Of a DNA stretch of 64,000 nucleotides, positions 34,757 to 44,642 are shown in pieces (within the stretch, counting starts at the first letter, position 1; each line of letters begins with the position of its first letter). The position numbers were made by a program, and so were the translations under genes. This stretch comes from Bacillus marasmi (GTDB lineage: Bacteria > Bacillota > Bacilli > Bacillales > Cytobacillaceae), in assembly GCF_902168435.1 (NCBI RefSeq), contig NZ_LR656164.1:186001-250000 (forward strand), read 5' to 3'. A model generated the notes under the pieces. That model ran no database searches. It was given only the letters and a program-made list of their open reading frames with translations, and was not told the origin of the DNA.

Positions 34757-36427
34757 GTGTCGATTAACGTCTTAGATGGAAACCGTTTCGCAGAAATGAT
34801 TATTCAAGGTGCTAATCATTTATCTGCTAATTCAAAATATGTCGATGCGTTGAATGTATTCCCTGTTCCAGATGGTGACACAGGAACAAATATGAACTTA
34901 TCTATGACTTCTGGGGCAAAGGAAGTAAAAAATAACACCCAAGCACATATTGGTAAAGTAGGTTCAGCGCTATCAAAGGGTCTACTAATGGGGGCACGTG
35001 GAAATTCAGGTGTTATTTTATCTCAACTATTTCGAGGATTTTCCCGTGCCATTGAGCATAAGTCTGAAATTATAGCAAAAGACTTTGCAGCTGCGCTTGA
35101 AGCTGGAGTTGAAACCGCTTATAAAGCTGTTATGAAGCCTGTTGAAGGAACGATTTTAACAGTTGCTAAAGATTCTGCGAAAAAAGCAGTTCAGGTAGCT
35201 AAAAAGCAAACTGATATTATCGTGGTCATGGAGGAAGTAGTGAAGGAAGCACAAAGCTCACTAAACCGTACTCCTGATCTTCTACCAGTCCTAAAAGAGG
35301 TTGGTGTAGTGGACAGTGGTGGACAAGGTCTTGTATTTGTATATGAGGGCTTTCTTGCTGTATTAAAGGGAGAAGCACTTCCAGAAGCTACAACTGCCCA
35401 AGTGAAAATGGAAGAACTAGTAAGTGCTGAGCATCACAAAAGTGTTCAAAGCCATATTTCAACAGAGGATATTGAATTCGGCTATTGCACAGAGTTTATG
35501 GTGAAGCTTGATCATGAGAAGCAACCTTTTTCTGAAGAAACCTTCCGTCAAGATTTAAGTCAACACGGAGACTCCTTACTTGTCATAGCAGATGAAAAGC
35601 TTGTTAAAGTCCACATCCATGCGGAGCATCCAGGGGAAGTGTTATCCTACGGCCAACGCTATGGAAGTCTTGTAAATATGAAAATTGAGAACATGCGTGA
35701 GCAACATTCAACTATCGTTGGCGAGCCGACATTGGAAGTTGAAACTAAACCTGCTAAGCCAAGAGAGGCTCGTGAGTATGCGATCGTAACGGTATCCATG
35801 GGAAGTGGTATTGCTGAACTGTTCAAGAGCATCGGTGCCCAAGCAGTTATCGAAGGCGGTCAAACGATGAACCCTAGTACAGAAGATATCGTTTCGGCAA
35901 TAAAGGAGGCAAACGCCAAAAAGGTGATTGTGCTTCCTAATAATAAGAATATTATAATGGCTGCAGAGCAGGCGGCTGAGCTTGTTGAACAAGATGTGAT
36001 TGTCATTCCATCGAAAACCGTTCCACAAGGGATGTCAGCAATGCTTGCATTTAATCCAGTGGTTTCCTTAGGTGAAAATAAAGCAGCGATGACAGATGCA
36101 CTTCAGCATGTGAAAACCGGTCAGATAACCTTTGCGGTTAGAGATACAAGCATCGATGGTTTAAATATTGAAAAAGACGATTTTATGGGGATTTTTGATG
36201 GGAAAATCGTTGTGAAAAATAAAGATAAGGTAAAGGCAGCACAGGAATTGCTTAGCGAAATGATTGATGAGGACGCAGAAATCCTTACAATCCTGCAAGG
36301 TGAGGATGCAACGGATGCAGATGTTGCTGGACTTACAGACTTTATCCAATCGCAATTTCCAGACATAGAAATCGAAATCCACAACGGTGAACAACCATTA
36401 TATGCCTTTATTTTTTCTGTTGAATAA
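34757..36427 (+). CDS. fakA: Fatty acid kinase catalytic subunit FakA-like protein (YloV, DAK2 domain)
   Basis: FakA binds ATP and, with a fatty-acid-binding FakB/DegV protein, phosphorylates exogenous fatty acids for PlsX/PlsY use. The 556-residue protein has an N-terminal DAK2 kinase domain with DGDTGTNM near residue 39, a middle domain and a C-terminal DegV-like FakA region. The start codon is GTG 34757 after GAGGAGGA. No fakB is in the window. It lies 6 kb upstream of plsX, a downstream user of acyl phosphate. A terminator follows. Confidence 0.93.
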   Translation: MSINVLDGNRFAEMIIQGANHLSANSKYVDALNVFPVPDGDTGTNMNLSMTSGAKEVKNNTQAHIGKVGSALSKGLLMGARGNSGVILSQLFRGFSRAIEHKSEIIAKDFAAALEAGVETAYKAVMKPVEGTILTVAKDSAKKAVQVAKKQTDIIVVMEEVVKEAQSSLNRTPDLLPVLKEVGVVDSGGQGLVFVYEGFLAVLKGEALPEATTAQVKMEELVSAEHHKSVQSHISTEDIEFGYCTEFMVKLDHEKQPFSEETFRQDLSQHGDSLLVIADEKLVKVHIHAEHPGEVLSYGQRYGSLVNMKIENMREQHSTIVGEPTLEVETKPAKPREAREYAIVTVSMGSGIAELFKSIGAQAVIEGGQTMNPSTEDIVSAIKEANAKKVIVLPNNKNIIMAAEQAAELVEQDVIVIPSKTVPQGMSAMLAFNPVVSLGENKAAMTDALQHVKTGQITFAVRDTSIDGLNIEKDDFMGIFDGKIVVKNKDKVKAAQELLSEMIDEDAEILTILQGEDATDADVAGLTDFIQSQFPDIEIEIHNGEQPLYAFIFSVE

Positions 36428-36447
36428 TAAATGTAATATGCCAATGA

Positions 36448-36475
36448 AATAGGAGGAGCTTCCTCCTATTTTTTT
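36448..36475 (+). terminator. Rho-independent terminator after fakA
   Basis: A perfect 10-bp stem (AATAGGAGGA 36448-36457 with TCCTCCTATT 36461-36470) followed by T residues. Confidence 0.92.
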
Positions 36476-36485
36476 GTGGGTTAAA

Positions 36486-36516
36486 TTGAGCGATTTGGGA
36501 TTCTCCGTCATATAAT
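36486..36516 (+). promoter_or_regulatory. Possible promoter of sdaAB-sdaAA
   Basis: A consensus TATAAT lies at 36511-36516 with TTGAGC 19 bp upstream (36486-36491). It directly follows the fakA terminator and lies 33 bases before sdaAB. Confidence 0.5.
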
Positions 36517-36548
36517 AGAATAATAGACAGAAGAGAGGATGCGGCAGC

Positions 36549-37211
36549 GTGAAATACAAAAGCGTTTTTGACATCATCGGACCTGTTATGATCGGTCCAT
36601 CAAGTTCACATACCGCAGGTGCAGCAAGAATTGGCCGCGTGGCGCGTAGCTTATTTGCTCGACAACCAAAATGGGCTCATATTCATTTTTATGGATCATT
36701 TGCCCAAACATATAGGGGACACGGTACAGATGTGGCCATGATTGGCGGAATCCTCGATTACGATACCTTTGACGAAAGAATCATTGATGCCATTAATATC
36801 GCCAAAAGTTCCGGCTTGGAGCTTCATTTTTATGAGGAAACAGCGATTCCTAATCATCCAAATACCGCCAAAGTTCGCATTGGTGATGAGCAAGGAGAAT
36901 TAGAATTAGTAGGTATTTCAATTGGTGGCGGTAAAATTGAAATTATTGAATTAAACGGTTTTCAATTAAAGCTATCTGGCAATCACCCGGCGATTTTAGT
37001 TTCGCACAACGATAAGTTTGGGACAATCGCAGGCGTATCCAATACATTAGCAAAATATGAAATTAATATTGGGCATATGGAGGTTTCAAGAAAGGATGTT
37101 GGGCAGAAGGCACTGATGACAATCGAGGTCGACCAAAACATTGATGACAGCATCCTCAAGGAAATTGAAAAACTCCCTAATGTGCTAAAAGTAACGAAAA
37201 TTGTAGAGTAA
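36549..37211 (+). CDS. sdaAB: L-serine dehydratase, iron-sulphur-dependent, beta subunit
   Basis: With SdaAA this subunit deaminates L-serine to pyruvate and ammonia. The 220 residues carry the SDH beta signature (FDIIGPVMIGPSSSHTAG near residue 7) and a C-terminal ACT domain (GTIAGVSNTLAKYEINIG near residue 158). The start codon is GTG 36549 after GAGAGGA. sdaAA follows after 54 bases with a strong ribosome binding site. Confidence 0.95.
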   Translation: MKYKSVFDIIGPVMIGPSSSHTAGAARIGRVARSLFARQPKWAHIHFYGSFAQTYRGHGTDVAMIGGILDYDTFDERIIDAINIAKSSGLELHFYEETAIPNHPNTAKVRIGDEQGELELVGISIGGGKIEIIELNGFQLKLSGNHPAILVSHNDKFGTIAGVSNTLAKYEINIGHMEVSRKDVGQKALMTIEVDQNIDDSILKEIEKLPNVLKVTKIVE

Positions 37212-37265
37212 ATACCTTTAAAAAAAATTTGTGAACAAATCAATTCAAAGCAAGGAGGACATCCA

Positions 37266-38144
37266 ATGTTTCGCAACGTAGCTGAATTGGTTAAACTCGC
37301 ACAAGAAAAGCAAAAACAAATTGCTGATATTATGATTGAGCAGGAAATGTCTGTAACAGGACGAACAAAGGAAGAAATATTTCGCTTAATGGAGCGAAAT
37401 TTATCGGTCATGGAACAAGCAGTGGAACGAGGCATAAACGGTGTTCATTCCCATTCCGGCTTAACGGGTGGTGATGCAGTTAAGCTCCAAAATTATATCA
37501 AAAAAGGTCAATTTTTATCTGGAGAAACGATGTTGGACGCCGTTAGTAAAGCGGTGGCGACGAATGAAGTGAACGCTGCAATGGGAACCATTTGCGCCAC
37601 TCCGACTGCAGGAAGTGCAGGGGTCGTTCCCGGGACATTATTTGCGGTAAAAAATAAACTGAATCCCACTCATGAACAAATGGTAAAATACTTATTTACA
37701 GCAGGAGCATTTGGGTTTGTGGTTGCCAATAATGCATCCATTTCAGGTGCTGCCGGAGGGTGTCAGGCAGAAGTTGGCTCAGCAGCGGGAATGGCTGCGG
37801 CTGCGATCGTTGAAATGGCTGGAGGTACTCCAAATCAATGTGCTGAAGCAATGGCAATTTCTTTGAAAAATATGTTAGGCTTAGTGTGTGATCCTGTTGC
37901 AGGATTAGTAGAAGTTCCATGCGTAAAAAGAAATGCGATGGGTGCTGCCAATGCAATGGTGGCAGCCGATATGGCATTAGCAGGAATAACAAGTAGAATA
38001 CCATGTGATGAAGTCATTGAAGCGATGTTTAAAATTGGCCAGTCGATGCCAGTTACACTTAGAGAAACAGGACAAGGAGGGTTGGCGGCAACACCCACGG
38101 GTCGTAAGCTTGAAACAAAGATCTTTGGAAAGCCGTTAAAATAA
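37266..38144 (+). CDS. sdaAA: L-serine dehydratase, iron-sulphur-dependent, alpha subunit
   Basis: This 292-residue subunit holds the [4Fe-4S] cluster that binds and dehydrates serine. Cysteines expected for the cluster are visible in TICATPTAGSAGV, GGCQAEVG and LVCDPVAGLVEVPCVKRN. The start follows AAGGAGG at good spacing. recG begins two bases after the stop. Confidence 0.95.
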   Translation: MFRNVAELVKLAQEKQKQIADIMIEQEMSVTGRTKEEIFRLMERNLSVMEQAVERGINGVHSHSGLTGGDAVKLQNYIKKGQFLSGETMLDAVSKAVATNEVNAAMGTICATPTAGSAGVVPGTLFAVKNKLNPTHEQMVKYLFTAGAFGFVVANNASISGAAGGCQAEVGSAAGMAAAAIVEMAGGTPNQCAEAMAISLKNMLGLVCDPVAGLVEVPCVKRNAMGAANAMVAADMALAGITSRIPCDEVIEAMFKIGQSMPVTLRETGQGGLAATPTGRKLETKIFGKPLK

Positions 38145-38146
38145 TT

Positions 38147-40195
38147 GTGAGTACAATGATAAAGGAACCGGTAACAGTATTAAAAGGAATTGGCGAAGAA
38201 ACGGCGGAAATGCTCGCTGAAATGAATATTCATACTGTTTGCGATTTATTAGAGCACTTTCCATACCGTTATGAGGATTACCGTTTGCGAGATTTGGCAG
38301 AAGTTAAGCACGACGAAAGAGTAACGGTGGAGGGGAAGGTTCACAGTGAACCTTCTTTAGTTTTTTATGGTCGCAAAAAATCAAGACTAACGATTCGGCT
38401 TTTAGTCGATCGCTATTTAATTCAAGTAGTGTTTTTTAATCAACCATTTTTGAAAAAGAAAATTAGCCTCAATCAACAAGTAACCGTAACTGGAAAATGG
38501 GATGCTCACCGCCAAATGATCACAGCCAGTGAAATCCATACAGTGGGCATTTCACAGACGAAAGAGCTTGAGCCTGTTTATGCCGTAAAAGGGAAACTGA
38601 CAGTGAAAGGGATAAGGAAGTTTATTAAGCTAGCGTTTACACAATTTCAAAATCAAATCAGTGAAACTTTGCCTGAATCGATGTTACAGCGCTATAAATT
38701 AATGAATCGCCAAAATGCGCTGAGGGCATTGCATTTTCCCTTAAACCAAGATGAAGTGAAACAGGCACGCAGAAGATTTGTGTATGAGGAGTTTTTATTG
38801 TTCCAGCTAAAAATGCAGGCACTTAGGAAATATGAACGCGAACAAGCAGCGGGTGTTGCCCAAAATTTCGACCAACAAAAGGTGGACGAGTTTATCAATC
38901 GTCTCCCGTTTCCATTAACGAATGCACAACAGCGAGTGGTTGGCGAAATATTAACAGATTTGCGCTCGCCTTTTCGGATGAATCGCCTCCTCCAAGGCGA
39001 TGTTGGCTCTGGGAAAACGGTCGTTGCGGCAATCGGTTTATTTGCAAGTGTATCAGCAGGTTTTCAAGGTGCTTTAATGGTGCCGACAGAAATTTTGGCG
39101 GAACAGCATGCTGAATCGTTAAAAGGTTTGCTAGAACCGGTTGGGATTAGGAGTGAACTTTTGACTAGCTCGGTTAAGGGGAAGCGCCGTAAAGAAATTC
39201 TTGAAAAGCTAAAGTTGGGTGAAATTGATGTGTTAATTGGCACCCATGCCTTAATCCAGGACGAGGTCATATTCAAGAGCTTAGGCTTTGTCATTACCGA
39301 TGAACAGCATCGTTTTGGAGTAGAGCAACGTCGGATCCTCCGTGAAAAGGGTGTGAACCCTGATGTGTTGTTTATGACGGCCACGCCGATTCCGCGGACG
39401 CTCGCGATTACTGTTTTTGGTGAAATGGATGTGTCTATCATCGATGAAATGCCTGCTGGACGAAAAACGATTGAAACGTATTGGGCGAAGCATGATATGC
39501 TCGAGCGTGTTTTAGGCTTCATGGAAAAAGAATTAAGAAAAGGACGTCAAGCTTATGTGATTTGTCCCTTAATTGAGGAATCAGAAAAGCTTGATTTGCA
39601 AAATGCGCTTGATGTACATAGTACGCTGACGCATTATTTTCAAAATCGTGCCAGGGTTGGCTTGATGCACGGGAAGCTCGCAAGTGTTGAAAAGGATCAA
39701 GTCATGAAGGAGTTTAGCGCAAATGAGTTGCAGGTGCTAGTCTCGACGACCGTGGTCGAGGTCGGGGTCAATGTACCGAATGCAACATTTATGCTGATTT
39801 ATGATGCAGAGCGGTTTGGACTCGCTCAGCTTCACCAGCTTCGTGGCCGAGTCGGACGAGGTTCTGAGCAATCTTATTGTATTCTACTGGCTGATCCGAA
39901 AACAGAGGTCGGTAAAGAGCGGATGACGATTATGACTGAGACAAATGATGGATTTGTCGTCAGTGAAAAGGACCTTGAGTTACGCGGACCTGGTGATTTT
40001 TTTGGAAAAAAACAAAGCGGACTGCCTGAGTTTAAATTAGCTGATTTAGTCCATGATTATCGGGCGCTCGAAACCGCACGAAACGATGCGGCAGTTTTAA
40101 TCAATTCTAAAGCCTTTTGGGAAGCCGATGAGTATGCAGTCCTCAGAAGCTACCTCGGGGAATCAGGGGCAATGGCAGGAGAAAAACTAGATTAG
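38147..40195 (+). CDS. recG: ATP-dependent DNA helicase RecG
   Basis: RecG remodels stalled forks and branch-migrates recombination intermediates. The 682-residue protein has an N-terminal wedge OB domain, Walker A GDVGSGKT (284-291), DEQH (385-388), and the C-terminal helicase core with QLRGRVGRG near residue 562 and the RecG wedge-linked motif ELRGPGDFFGKKQSG. I use the GTG at 38147, two bases after sdaAA; an ATG at 38156 is also possible. Neither has a strong ribosome binding site, so the start is uncertain and may depend on coupling to sdaAA. Confidence 0.94.
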   Translation: MSTMIKEPVTVLKGIGEETAEMLAEMNIHTVCDLLEHFPYRYEDYRLRDLAEVKHDERVTVEGKVHSEPSLVFYGRKKSRLTIRLLVDRYLIQVVFFNQPFLKKKISLNQQVTVTGKWDAHRQMITASEIHTVGISQTKELEPVYAVKGKLTVKGIRKFIKLAFTQFQNQISETLPESMLQRYKLMNRQNALRALHFPLNQDEVKQARRRFVYEEFLLFQLKMQALRKYEREQAAGVAQNFDQQKVDEFINRLPFPLTNAQQRVVGEILTDLRSPFRMNRLLQGDVGSGKTVVAAIGLFASVSAGFQGALMVPTEILAEQHAESLKGLLEPVGIRSELLTSSVKGKRRKEILEKLKLGEIDVLIGTHALIQDEVIFKSLGFVITDEQHRFGVEQRRILREKGVNPDVLFMTATPIPRTLAITVFGEMDVSIIDEMPAGRKTIETYWAKHDMLERVLGFMEKELRKGRQAYVICPLIEESEKLDLQNALDVHSTLTHYFQNRARVGLMHGKLASVEKDQVMKEFSANELQVLVSTTVVEVGVNVPNATFMLIYDAERFGLAQLHQLRGRVGRGSEQSYCILLADPKTEVGKERMTIMTETNDGFVVSEKDLELRGPGDFFGKKQSGLPEFKLADLVHDYRALETARNDAAVLINSKAFWEADEYAVLRSYLGESGAMAGEKLD

Positions 40196-40206
40196 GGTCT
40201 TTGTGG

Positions 40207-40573
40207 TGTCTAGCTCCAGCGGCTAGCCCCTCGAACGCTTCGATCAAGCAGTTGAAGTCAAAAAGCCGACTTCACCCGCTTGCCCTCCAGCGTTGTCGTG
40301 GCTGAACGAGCCGCTTCCGCTTTTCGAAGTGTCTAGCTCCAGCGGCTAGCCCCTCGAACGCTTCGGTCAAGCAGTTGAAGTCAAAAAGCCGACTTCACCC
40401 GCTTGCCCTCCAGCATTGTCGTGGCTGAGCGAGCCGCTTCCGCTTTTCGAAGTGTCTAGCTCCAGCGGCTAGCCCCTCGAACGCTTCGGTCAAGCAGTTG
40501 AAGTCAAAAAGCCGACTTCACCCGCTTGCCCTCCAGCATTGTCGTGGCTGAACGAGCCGCTTCCGCTTTTCGA
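40207..40573 (+). repeat. Three tandem TCTAG-type elements, 123-bp period, between recG and fapR
   Basis: Copies begin at TGTCTAGC at 40207, 40330 and 40453, 123 bp apart, and are almost identical (a few substitutions, such as CGATCAAG/CGGTCAAG and AGCGTT/AGCATT). Each has outer arms AGCGGCTAG and CGAGCCGCT and a central hairpin GAAGTC-AAAAAGCC-GACTTC. No terminator is seen between recG and the first copy. The stretch 40196-40656 otherwise holds only the fapR promoter and operator. Confidence 0.88.
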
Positions 40574-40584
40574 TTATTTTTCTC

Positions 40585-40613
40585 TTGCATTCTCAAACTT
40601 CAACTTATATACT
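40585..40613 (+). promoter_or_regulatory. Sigma-A promoter of fapR
   Basis: TTGCAT (40585-40590) and TATACT (40608-40613) are separated by 17 bp. The predicted start lies inside the FapR operator immediately downstream. Confidence 0.75.
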
Positions 40614-40617
40614 ACTG

Positions 40618-40634
40618 TTAGTACCTAGTCATAA
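40618..40634 (+). promoter_or_regulatory. FapR operator
   Basis: TTAGTACCTAGTCATAA directly follows the -10 box and matches the known FapR site (TTAGTACCTAGTCTTAA-type) closely. FapR bound here would block transcription of fapR-plsX-fabD-fabG until malonyl-CoA accumulates. Confidence 0.88.
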
Positions 40635-40656
40635 GAGCTCGGACGGTGTGATAAAT

Positions 40657-41220
40657 ATGAGACGCAATAAAAAAGAACGTCAACAATTATTAAAAAGTAC
40701 AATTAAGGAAAACCCTTTTATTACAGATGAGGAACTTGCTGAAAAATTCTCTGTCAGCGTGCAAACGATTCGGCTCGATCGCTTAGAATTATCGATTCCA
40801 GAGCTACGCGAACGGATTAAGCATGTTGCCGAAAAGCGTTTTGATGATGAAGTTCGTTCACTGCCAATTGATGAAATCATTGGGGAAATAATCGATATTG
40901 AATTAGATAAAAGTGCGATTTCCATCTTTGATGTAAGTCGGGAACATGTTTTTAAAAGAAATCAAATTGCCAGAGGGCATCACTTGTTTGCCCAGGCAAA
41001 TTCGCTTGCCGTAGCGGTAATTGACGATGAATTAGCGCTGACTGCGAAGGCAAATATTCTATTTACTCGGCCGGTTAAAGAAAATGAACGTGTAATTGCC
41101 AAAGCAAAAGTAGAAAAAATTGATGATGAGACAGGAAGAACCAAAGTAGAAGTAACTAGCTTTGTGAATAATGAACTTGTCTTTAAAGGCGATTTTGTGA
41201 TGGTCCGTTCAAAAAAATAA
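40657..41220 (+). CDS. fapR: Transcription factor FapR, malonyl-CoA-responsive repressor of fatty acid synthesis
   Basis: FapR represses fatty acid and phospholipid genes and is released by malonyl-CoA. The 187-residue protein has an N-terminal helix-turn-helix ([22 protein letters not shown], about 20-41) and a C-terminal hot-dog domain with [22 protein letters not shown] chose ATG 40657 because MRRNKKERQ is the family N-terminus; the frame opens 24 codons earlier, over the operator. An operator lies just upstream, so the gene is autoregulated, and plsX follows. Confidence 0.96.
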   Translation: MRRNKKERQQLLKSTIKENPFITDEELAEKFSVSVQTIRLDRLELSIPELRERIKHVAEKRFDDEVRSLPIDEIIGEIIDIELDKSAISIFDVSREHVFKRNQIARGHHLFAQANSLAVAVIDDELALTAKANILFTRPVKENERVIAKAKVEKIDDETGRTKVEVTSFVNNELVFKGDFVMVRSKK

Positions 41221-41236
41221 CATAAGGATGAGTGTT

Positions 41237-42238
41237 ATGAAAATTGCAATTGATGCAATGGGAGGGGACAACGCTCCTAAGGAAATCGTTCTTGGTGCAA
41301 TGAAAGCTATTCAACAATTTCCTGATGTTGAAATCACCCTTGTTGGTGATGAAGCAAAAATAAAGCAATATTTAACGAATAATGAACGAATTGATATTTT
41401 ACATACAGAAGAAGTTATTTTAGCAACAGATGAACCGGTTAGAGCGGTTCGACGAAAAAAAACAGCTTCAATGGTGCTTGCGGCTCAAACTGTTGCCGAT
41501 GGCAAAGCAGACGCCTGTATTTCTGCAGGTAATACAGGAGCACTTGTTGCAGCTGGCCTATTTGTTGTTGGTAGAATTGAAGGAATCGATCGACCGGCTT
41601 TATCGCCAACATTACCAACAATTGGTGGAGAAGGATTTTTGCTGCTTGATGTTGGGGCAAATGCCGATGCTCGTCCGGAACACTTGCAGCAATTTGCAAT
41701 CATGGGATCGATTTACTCGCAAAAGGTCCGTGGAATTGCGAAACCTCGAGTCGGCTTGTTAAACATTGGTTCAGAGGAAAAGAAGGGTAATGATTTGACT
41801 AAGAAAACCTACGAGCTTTTGAAACAAACCGATGTTCATTTTATCGGAAATGTCGAGGCACGTGATTTGTTAGATGGCGTAGCAGATGTTGTTGTGACAG
41901 ACGGCTTCACCGGAAATATGGTGTTGAAGACGGTGGAAGGAACGGCAATGTCAGTGTTTAAAATGGTGAAATCCACCTTGATGACCTCGATAAAAACAAA
42001 AATTGCTGCGGTGATGTTAAAACCAGATCTTTTAGAATTAAAAAATAAAATGGATTACTCTGAGTATGGTGGAGCAGGATTGTTCGGATTAAAGGCACCT
42101 GTAATCAAGGCGCATGGGTCTTCCGATGCAAATGCGTTATATAATGCGGTACGCCAAACAAGAGAAATGGTTGGTGGAGATGTGACAGGACTGATTAAGG
42201 AATCAGTTGCGAATTTACACACTCCGATTGAAAATTAG
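41237..42238 (+). CDS. plsX: Phosphate acyltransferase PlsX
   Basis: PlsX makes acyl phosphate from acyl-ACP, the first step to phosphatidic acid in Gram-positives. The 333-residue protein begins [14 protein letters not shown] and contains the ISAGNTGAL and [15 protein letters not shown] family motifs. ATG 41237 lies eight bases after AAGGA; an in-frame ATG at 41228 overlaps that site. It lies in the FapR regulon with fabD and fabG. Confidence 0.95.
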   Translation: MKIAIDAMGGDNAPKEIVLGAMKAIQQFPDVEITLVGDEAKIKQYLTNNERIDILHTEEVILATDEPVRAVRRKKTASMVLAAQTVADGKADACISAGNTGALVAAGLFVVGRIEGIDRPALSPTLPTIGGEGFLLLDVGANADARPEHLQQFAIMGSIYSQKVRGIAKPRVGLLNIGSEEKKGNDLTKKTYELLKQTDVHFIGNVEARDLLDGVADVVVTDGFTGNMVLKTVEGTAMSVFKMVKSTLMTSIKTKIAAVMLKPDLLELKNKMDYSEYGGAGLFGLKAPVIKAHGSSDANALYNAVRQTREMVGGDVTGLIKESVANLHTPIEN

Positions 42239-42256
42239 GAAAATAGGTGATGAGTA

Positions 42257-43201
42257 ATGGGTAAAATCGCATTTTTATTTCCAGGACAAGGTTCACAAAC
42301 AGTAGGAATGGGAAAAGAAATGGCCGATTCGTTTGCAGAATCGAGAGCGATTTTTGAAGTAGCAGACCAAACTTTACATACGGATTTATCAAGATTGATT
42401 TTTGAAGGACCACAAGAGGAATTGACGCTCACAACGAATGCACAGCCAGCTCTAATGACAACAAGCATTGCCATTTTAGAGCATTTTAAACAATATGGAA
42501 TTAAACCGGATTACTGTGCGGGGCACAGCCTTGGTGAATATACCGCATTAGTTGCAGCTGGTGCCTTTTCGTTTGAAGATGGCGTGTATGCTGTTCGTAA
42601 GCGTGGAGAATTCATGGAAGAAGCTGTTCCGGCAGGCGAAGGAACGATGGCAGCTGTTTTAGGAATGGAACGCGATGCCTTGACAGCAGTTTGTGAAGAA
42701 ATTACAAATAGTGGAAATCCAGTCCAGCTTGCAAATATGAACTGCCCAGGTCAAATTGTTATTTCTGGCTCTAAAACAGGCGTTGAATTAGCATCTGAAA
42801 AAGCTAAAGAAAATGGAGCTAAACGCGTACTACCTCTAGTAGTAAGTGGTCCGTTTCATTCATCATTAATGAAGCCAGCTGCTGAAAAGCTTAGTGACGT
42901 TCTTAATGGAATCACGATTAAAAATGTTACGATACCGGTCATTGCCAATGTAACTGCAGCGCCAATGACAGAGGCAGAAGATATTAAGCAAAAGCTAATT
43001 CAACAGTTATACTCCCCAGTTCTTTGGGAAGATTCAGTTAAGCAGATGCTAGAGTTAGGTGTAGATACATTTATTGAAATTGGTTCTGGTAAAGTGTTAT
43101 CCGGATTAGTGAAAAAAGTGGACCGTAAAGCCCGTACTTATTCAGTATCAGATGTGGAAAGCTTAAAGGCAACGATCGAAGCATTGAAGGAGGAAGCATA
43201 A
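42257..43201 (+). CDS. fabD: Malonyl-CoA:ACP transacylase
   Basis: FabD transfers malonate from CoA to ACP. The 314-residue protein has GQGSQ near residue 9, the nucleophile S91 in GHSLGEY and the catalytic H201 in SGPFHSSLM. The final base of its stop codon is the first base of the fabG start (TAATG), so translation is coupled. Confidence 0.97.
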   Translation: MGKIAFLFPGQGSQTVGMGKEMADSFAESRAIFEVADQTLHTDLSRLIFEGPQEELTLTTNAQPALMTTSIAILEHFKQYGIKPDYCAGHSLGEYTALVAAGAFSFEDGVYAVRKRGEFMEEAVPAGEGTMAAVLGMERDALTAVCEEITNSGNPVQLANMNCPGQIVISGSKTGVELASEKAKENGAKRVLPLVVSGPFHSSLMKPAAEKLSDVLNGITIKNVTIPVIANVTAAPMTEAEDIKQKLIQQLYSPVLWEDSVKQMLELGVDTFIEIGSGKVLSGLVKKVDRKARTYSVSDVESLKATIEALKEEA

Positions 43202-43944
43202 TGAAATTACAAGGTAAAGCAGTACTTGTTACAGGTGCATCAAGAGGAATTGGCCGTGAAATTGCTTTAGAGCTTGCTAGAGAAGGAGCTAATGTTGCTG
43301 TTAACTATTCTGGTAGTGAAGCAAAAGCCCTGGAAGTAGTTGCAGAAATCGAAAGCCTAGGGTGCGAAGCATTTGCTGTTCAATGCGATGTGGCAAATAG
43401 CGAATCAGTTGCGGAAATGATTAAAGCAACGATTGATCGTTTTGGAAAATTGGATATACTTGTTAACAATGCAGGTATCACTCGTGATAATCTATTAATG
43501 CGCATGAAAGATGAAGAATGGGATTCTGTCATTAACACGAATCTTAAAGGTGTTTTCCTTTGTACGAAGGCAGTTACTCGTCAAATGATGAAGCAGCGTA
43601 GCGGTCGTATTATTAATATCGCTTCAATTGTTGGAGTTAGTGGAAATGCGGGTCAAGCTAACTACGTGGCTGCGAAAGCCGGAGTCATCGGCTTAACGAA
43701 AACAGCTGCAAAAGAGCTTGCTTCAAGAGGAATTACTGTAAATGCTGTTGCTCCAGGGTTTATCAGTACTGATATGACGGATAAACTAACAGAAGAGGTA
43801 AAAGAAGCAATGCTTGGACAAATTCCACTTGCTCGCTTTGGCGAACCAGGCGATATTGCTAAAGTAGTAACTTTCCTTGCTTCTGATGACAGTCGTTATA
43901 TGACGGGGCAAACTCTTCATGTAGATGGCGGAATGGTGATGTAA
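43201..43944 (+). CDS. fabG: 3-oxoacyl-[ACP] reductase
   Basis: FabG reduces 3-ketoacyl-ACP with NADPH. The 247-residue SDR has GASRGIG (residues 12-18), NNAG near residue 90 and the catalytic Y155-x3-K159. AAGGAGGA in the end of fabD serves as its ribosome binding site. Confidence 0.97.
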   Translation: MKLQGKAVLVTGASRGIGREIALELAREGANVAVNYSGSEAKALEVVAEIESLGCEAFAVQCDVANSESVAEMIKATIDRFGKLDILVNNAGITRDNLLMRMKDEEWDSVINTNLKGVFLCTKAVTRQMMKQRSGRIINIASIVGVSGNAGQANYVAAKAGVIGLTKTAAKELASRGITVNAVAPGFISTDMTDKLTEEVKEAMLGQIPLARFGEPGDIAKVVTFLASDDSRYMTGQTLHVDGGMVM

Positions 43945-43992
43945 TCTCTGAAATTTTTAAGAGAGTTCAGTGATACCGTTTATCATTCCTTA

Positions 43993-44117
43993 ACGGGTAG
44001 TAAACTCCCCCTTAGGATTCAAAGTTTATTAAGAAGAGTGGTAGGGGGATCAACTACCCGTAAAGGCGATTTAGTTTCAACTAACCATCAGTGTGGGTGA
44101 AGAACCCCCACTGATGG
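43993..44117 (+). other. Two consecutive strong hairpins between fabG and acpP
   Basis: The first structure has nested arms: ACGGGTAG (43993-44000) with CTACCCGT (44054-44061), and inside it TCCCCCT (44006-44012) with AGGGGGA (44043-44049). The second is CCATCAGTG (44085-44093) with CACTGATGG (44109-44117), perfect over nine pairs. Neither has a proper T-run, so these are not ordinary terminators. They may be processing, stability or attenuation elements that separate acpP expression from fabG. Confidence 0.6.
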
Positions 44118-44177
44118 AAGTTTCACTTTATTATTAAAACAAAATACTCTATAATTGCTTGAGGGGAGGTGAAAGCA

Positions 44178-44411
44178 ATGGCAGATGTATTAGAACGTGT
44201 AACGAAAATCATCGTTGATCGTTTAGGTGTTGAAGAATCTCAAGTAAAATTAGAAGCTTCTTTCAAAGAAGATCTTGGCGCTGATTCCTTAGACGTAGTA
44301 GAACTAGTTATGGAATTAGAAGATGAATTTGATATGGAAATTTCTGACGATGATGCTGAGAAAATTGCCACAGTTGGTGACGCTGTGAATTACATAAAAA
44401 GCACACTTTAA
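44178..44411 (+). CDS. acpP: Acyl carrier protein
   Basis: ACP carries acyl chains on a phosphopantetheine arm. The 77-residue acidic protein has the attachment serine S37 in [15 protein letters not shown] 44178 follows GGGGAGGTGA at good spacing; an in-frame GTG at 44169 overlaps that site. TATAAT at 44150-44155 may give acpP its own promoter, though no good -35 box was seen. A terminator follows. Confidence 0.97.
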   Translation: MADVLERVTKIIVDRLGVEESQVKLEASFKEDLGADSLDVVELVMELEDEFDMEISDDDAEKIATVGDAVNYIKSTL

Positions 44412-44428
44412 TCGTTAGATGTCTTTTT

Positions 44429-44458
44429 AAAGCTCCGTTTTTACAACGGGGCTTTATT
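44429..44458 (+). terminator. Rho-independent terminator after acpP
   Basis: AAAGCTCCGT (44429-44438) pairs with ACGGGGCTTT (44446-44455) with one G-U pair; the tail is short (ATTCT), so termination may be partial. Confidence 0.7.
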
Positions 44459-44642
44459 CTGTAATTTTTGTACACATTTTAACTTGGGCTGTCGTACTGA
44501 CATTCCAAGTTTCTTTGCGTAAAGAGTTCTTTTTTTTGTAAGATAGTTAAGTGAGACGTTTGGAATTAATTATCGTGTTTCATTCCAAAGTTAAATTTCT
44601 TGGGGTGGACATGTTGAATATATTATCAAGGTGGAGACTAGT

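Noticed and set aside
39064-39522. 152-codon minus-strand ORF inside recG
   Set aside because: It lies opposite the conserved helicase motifs of recG and has no domain of its own.
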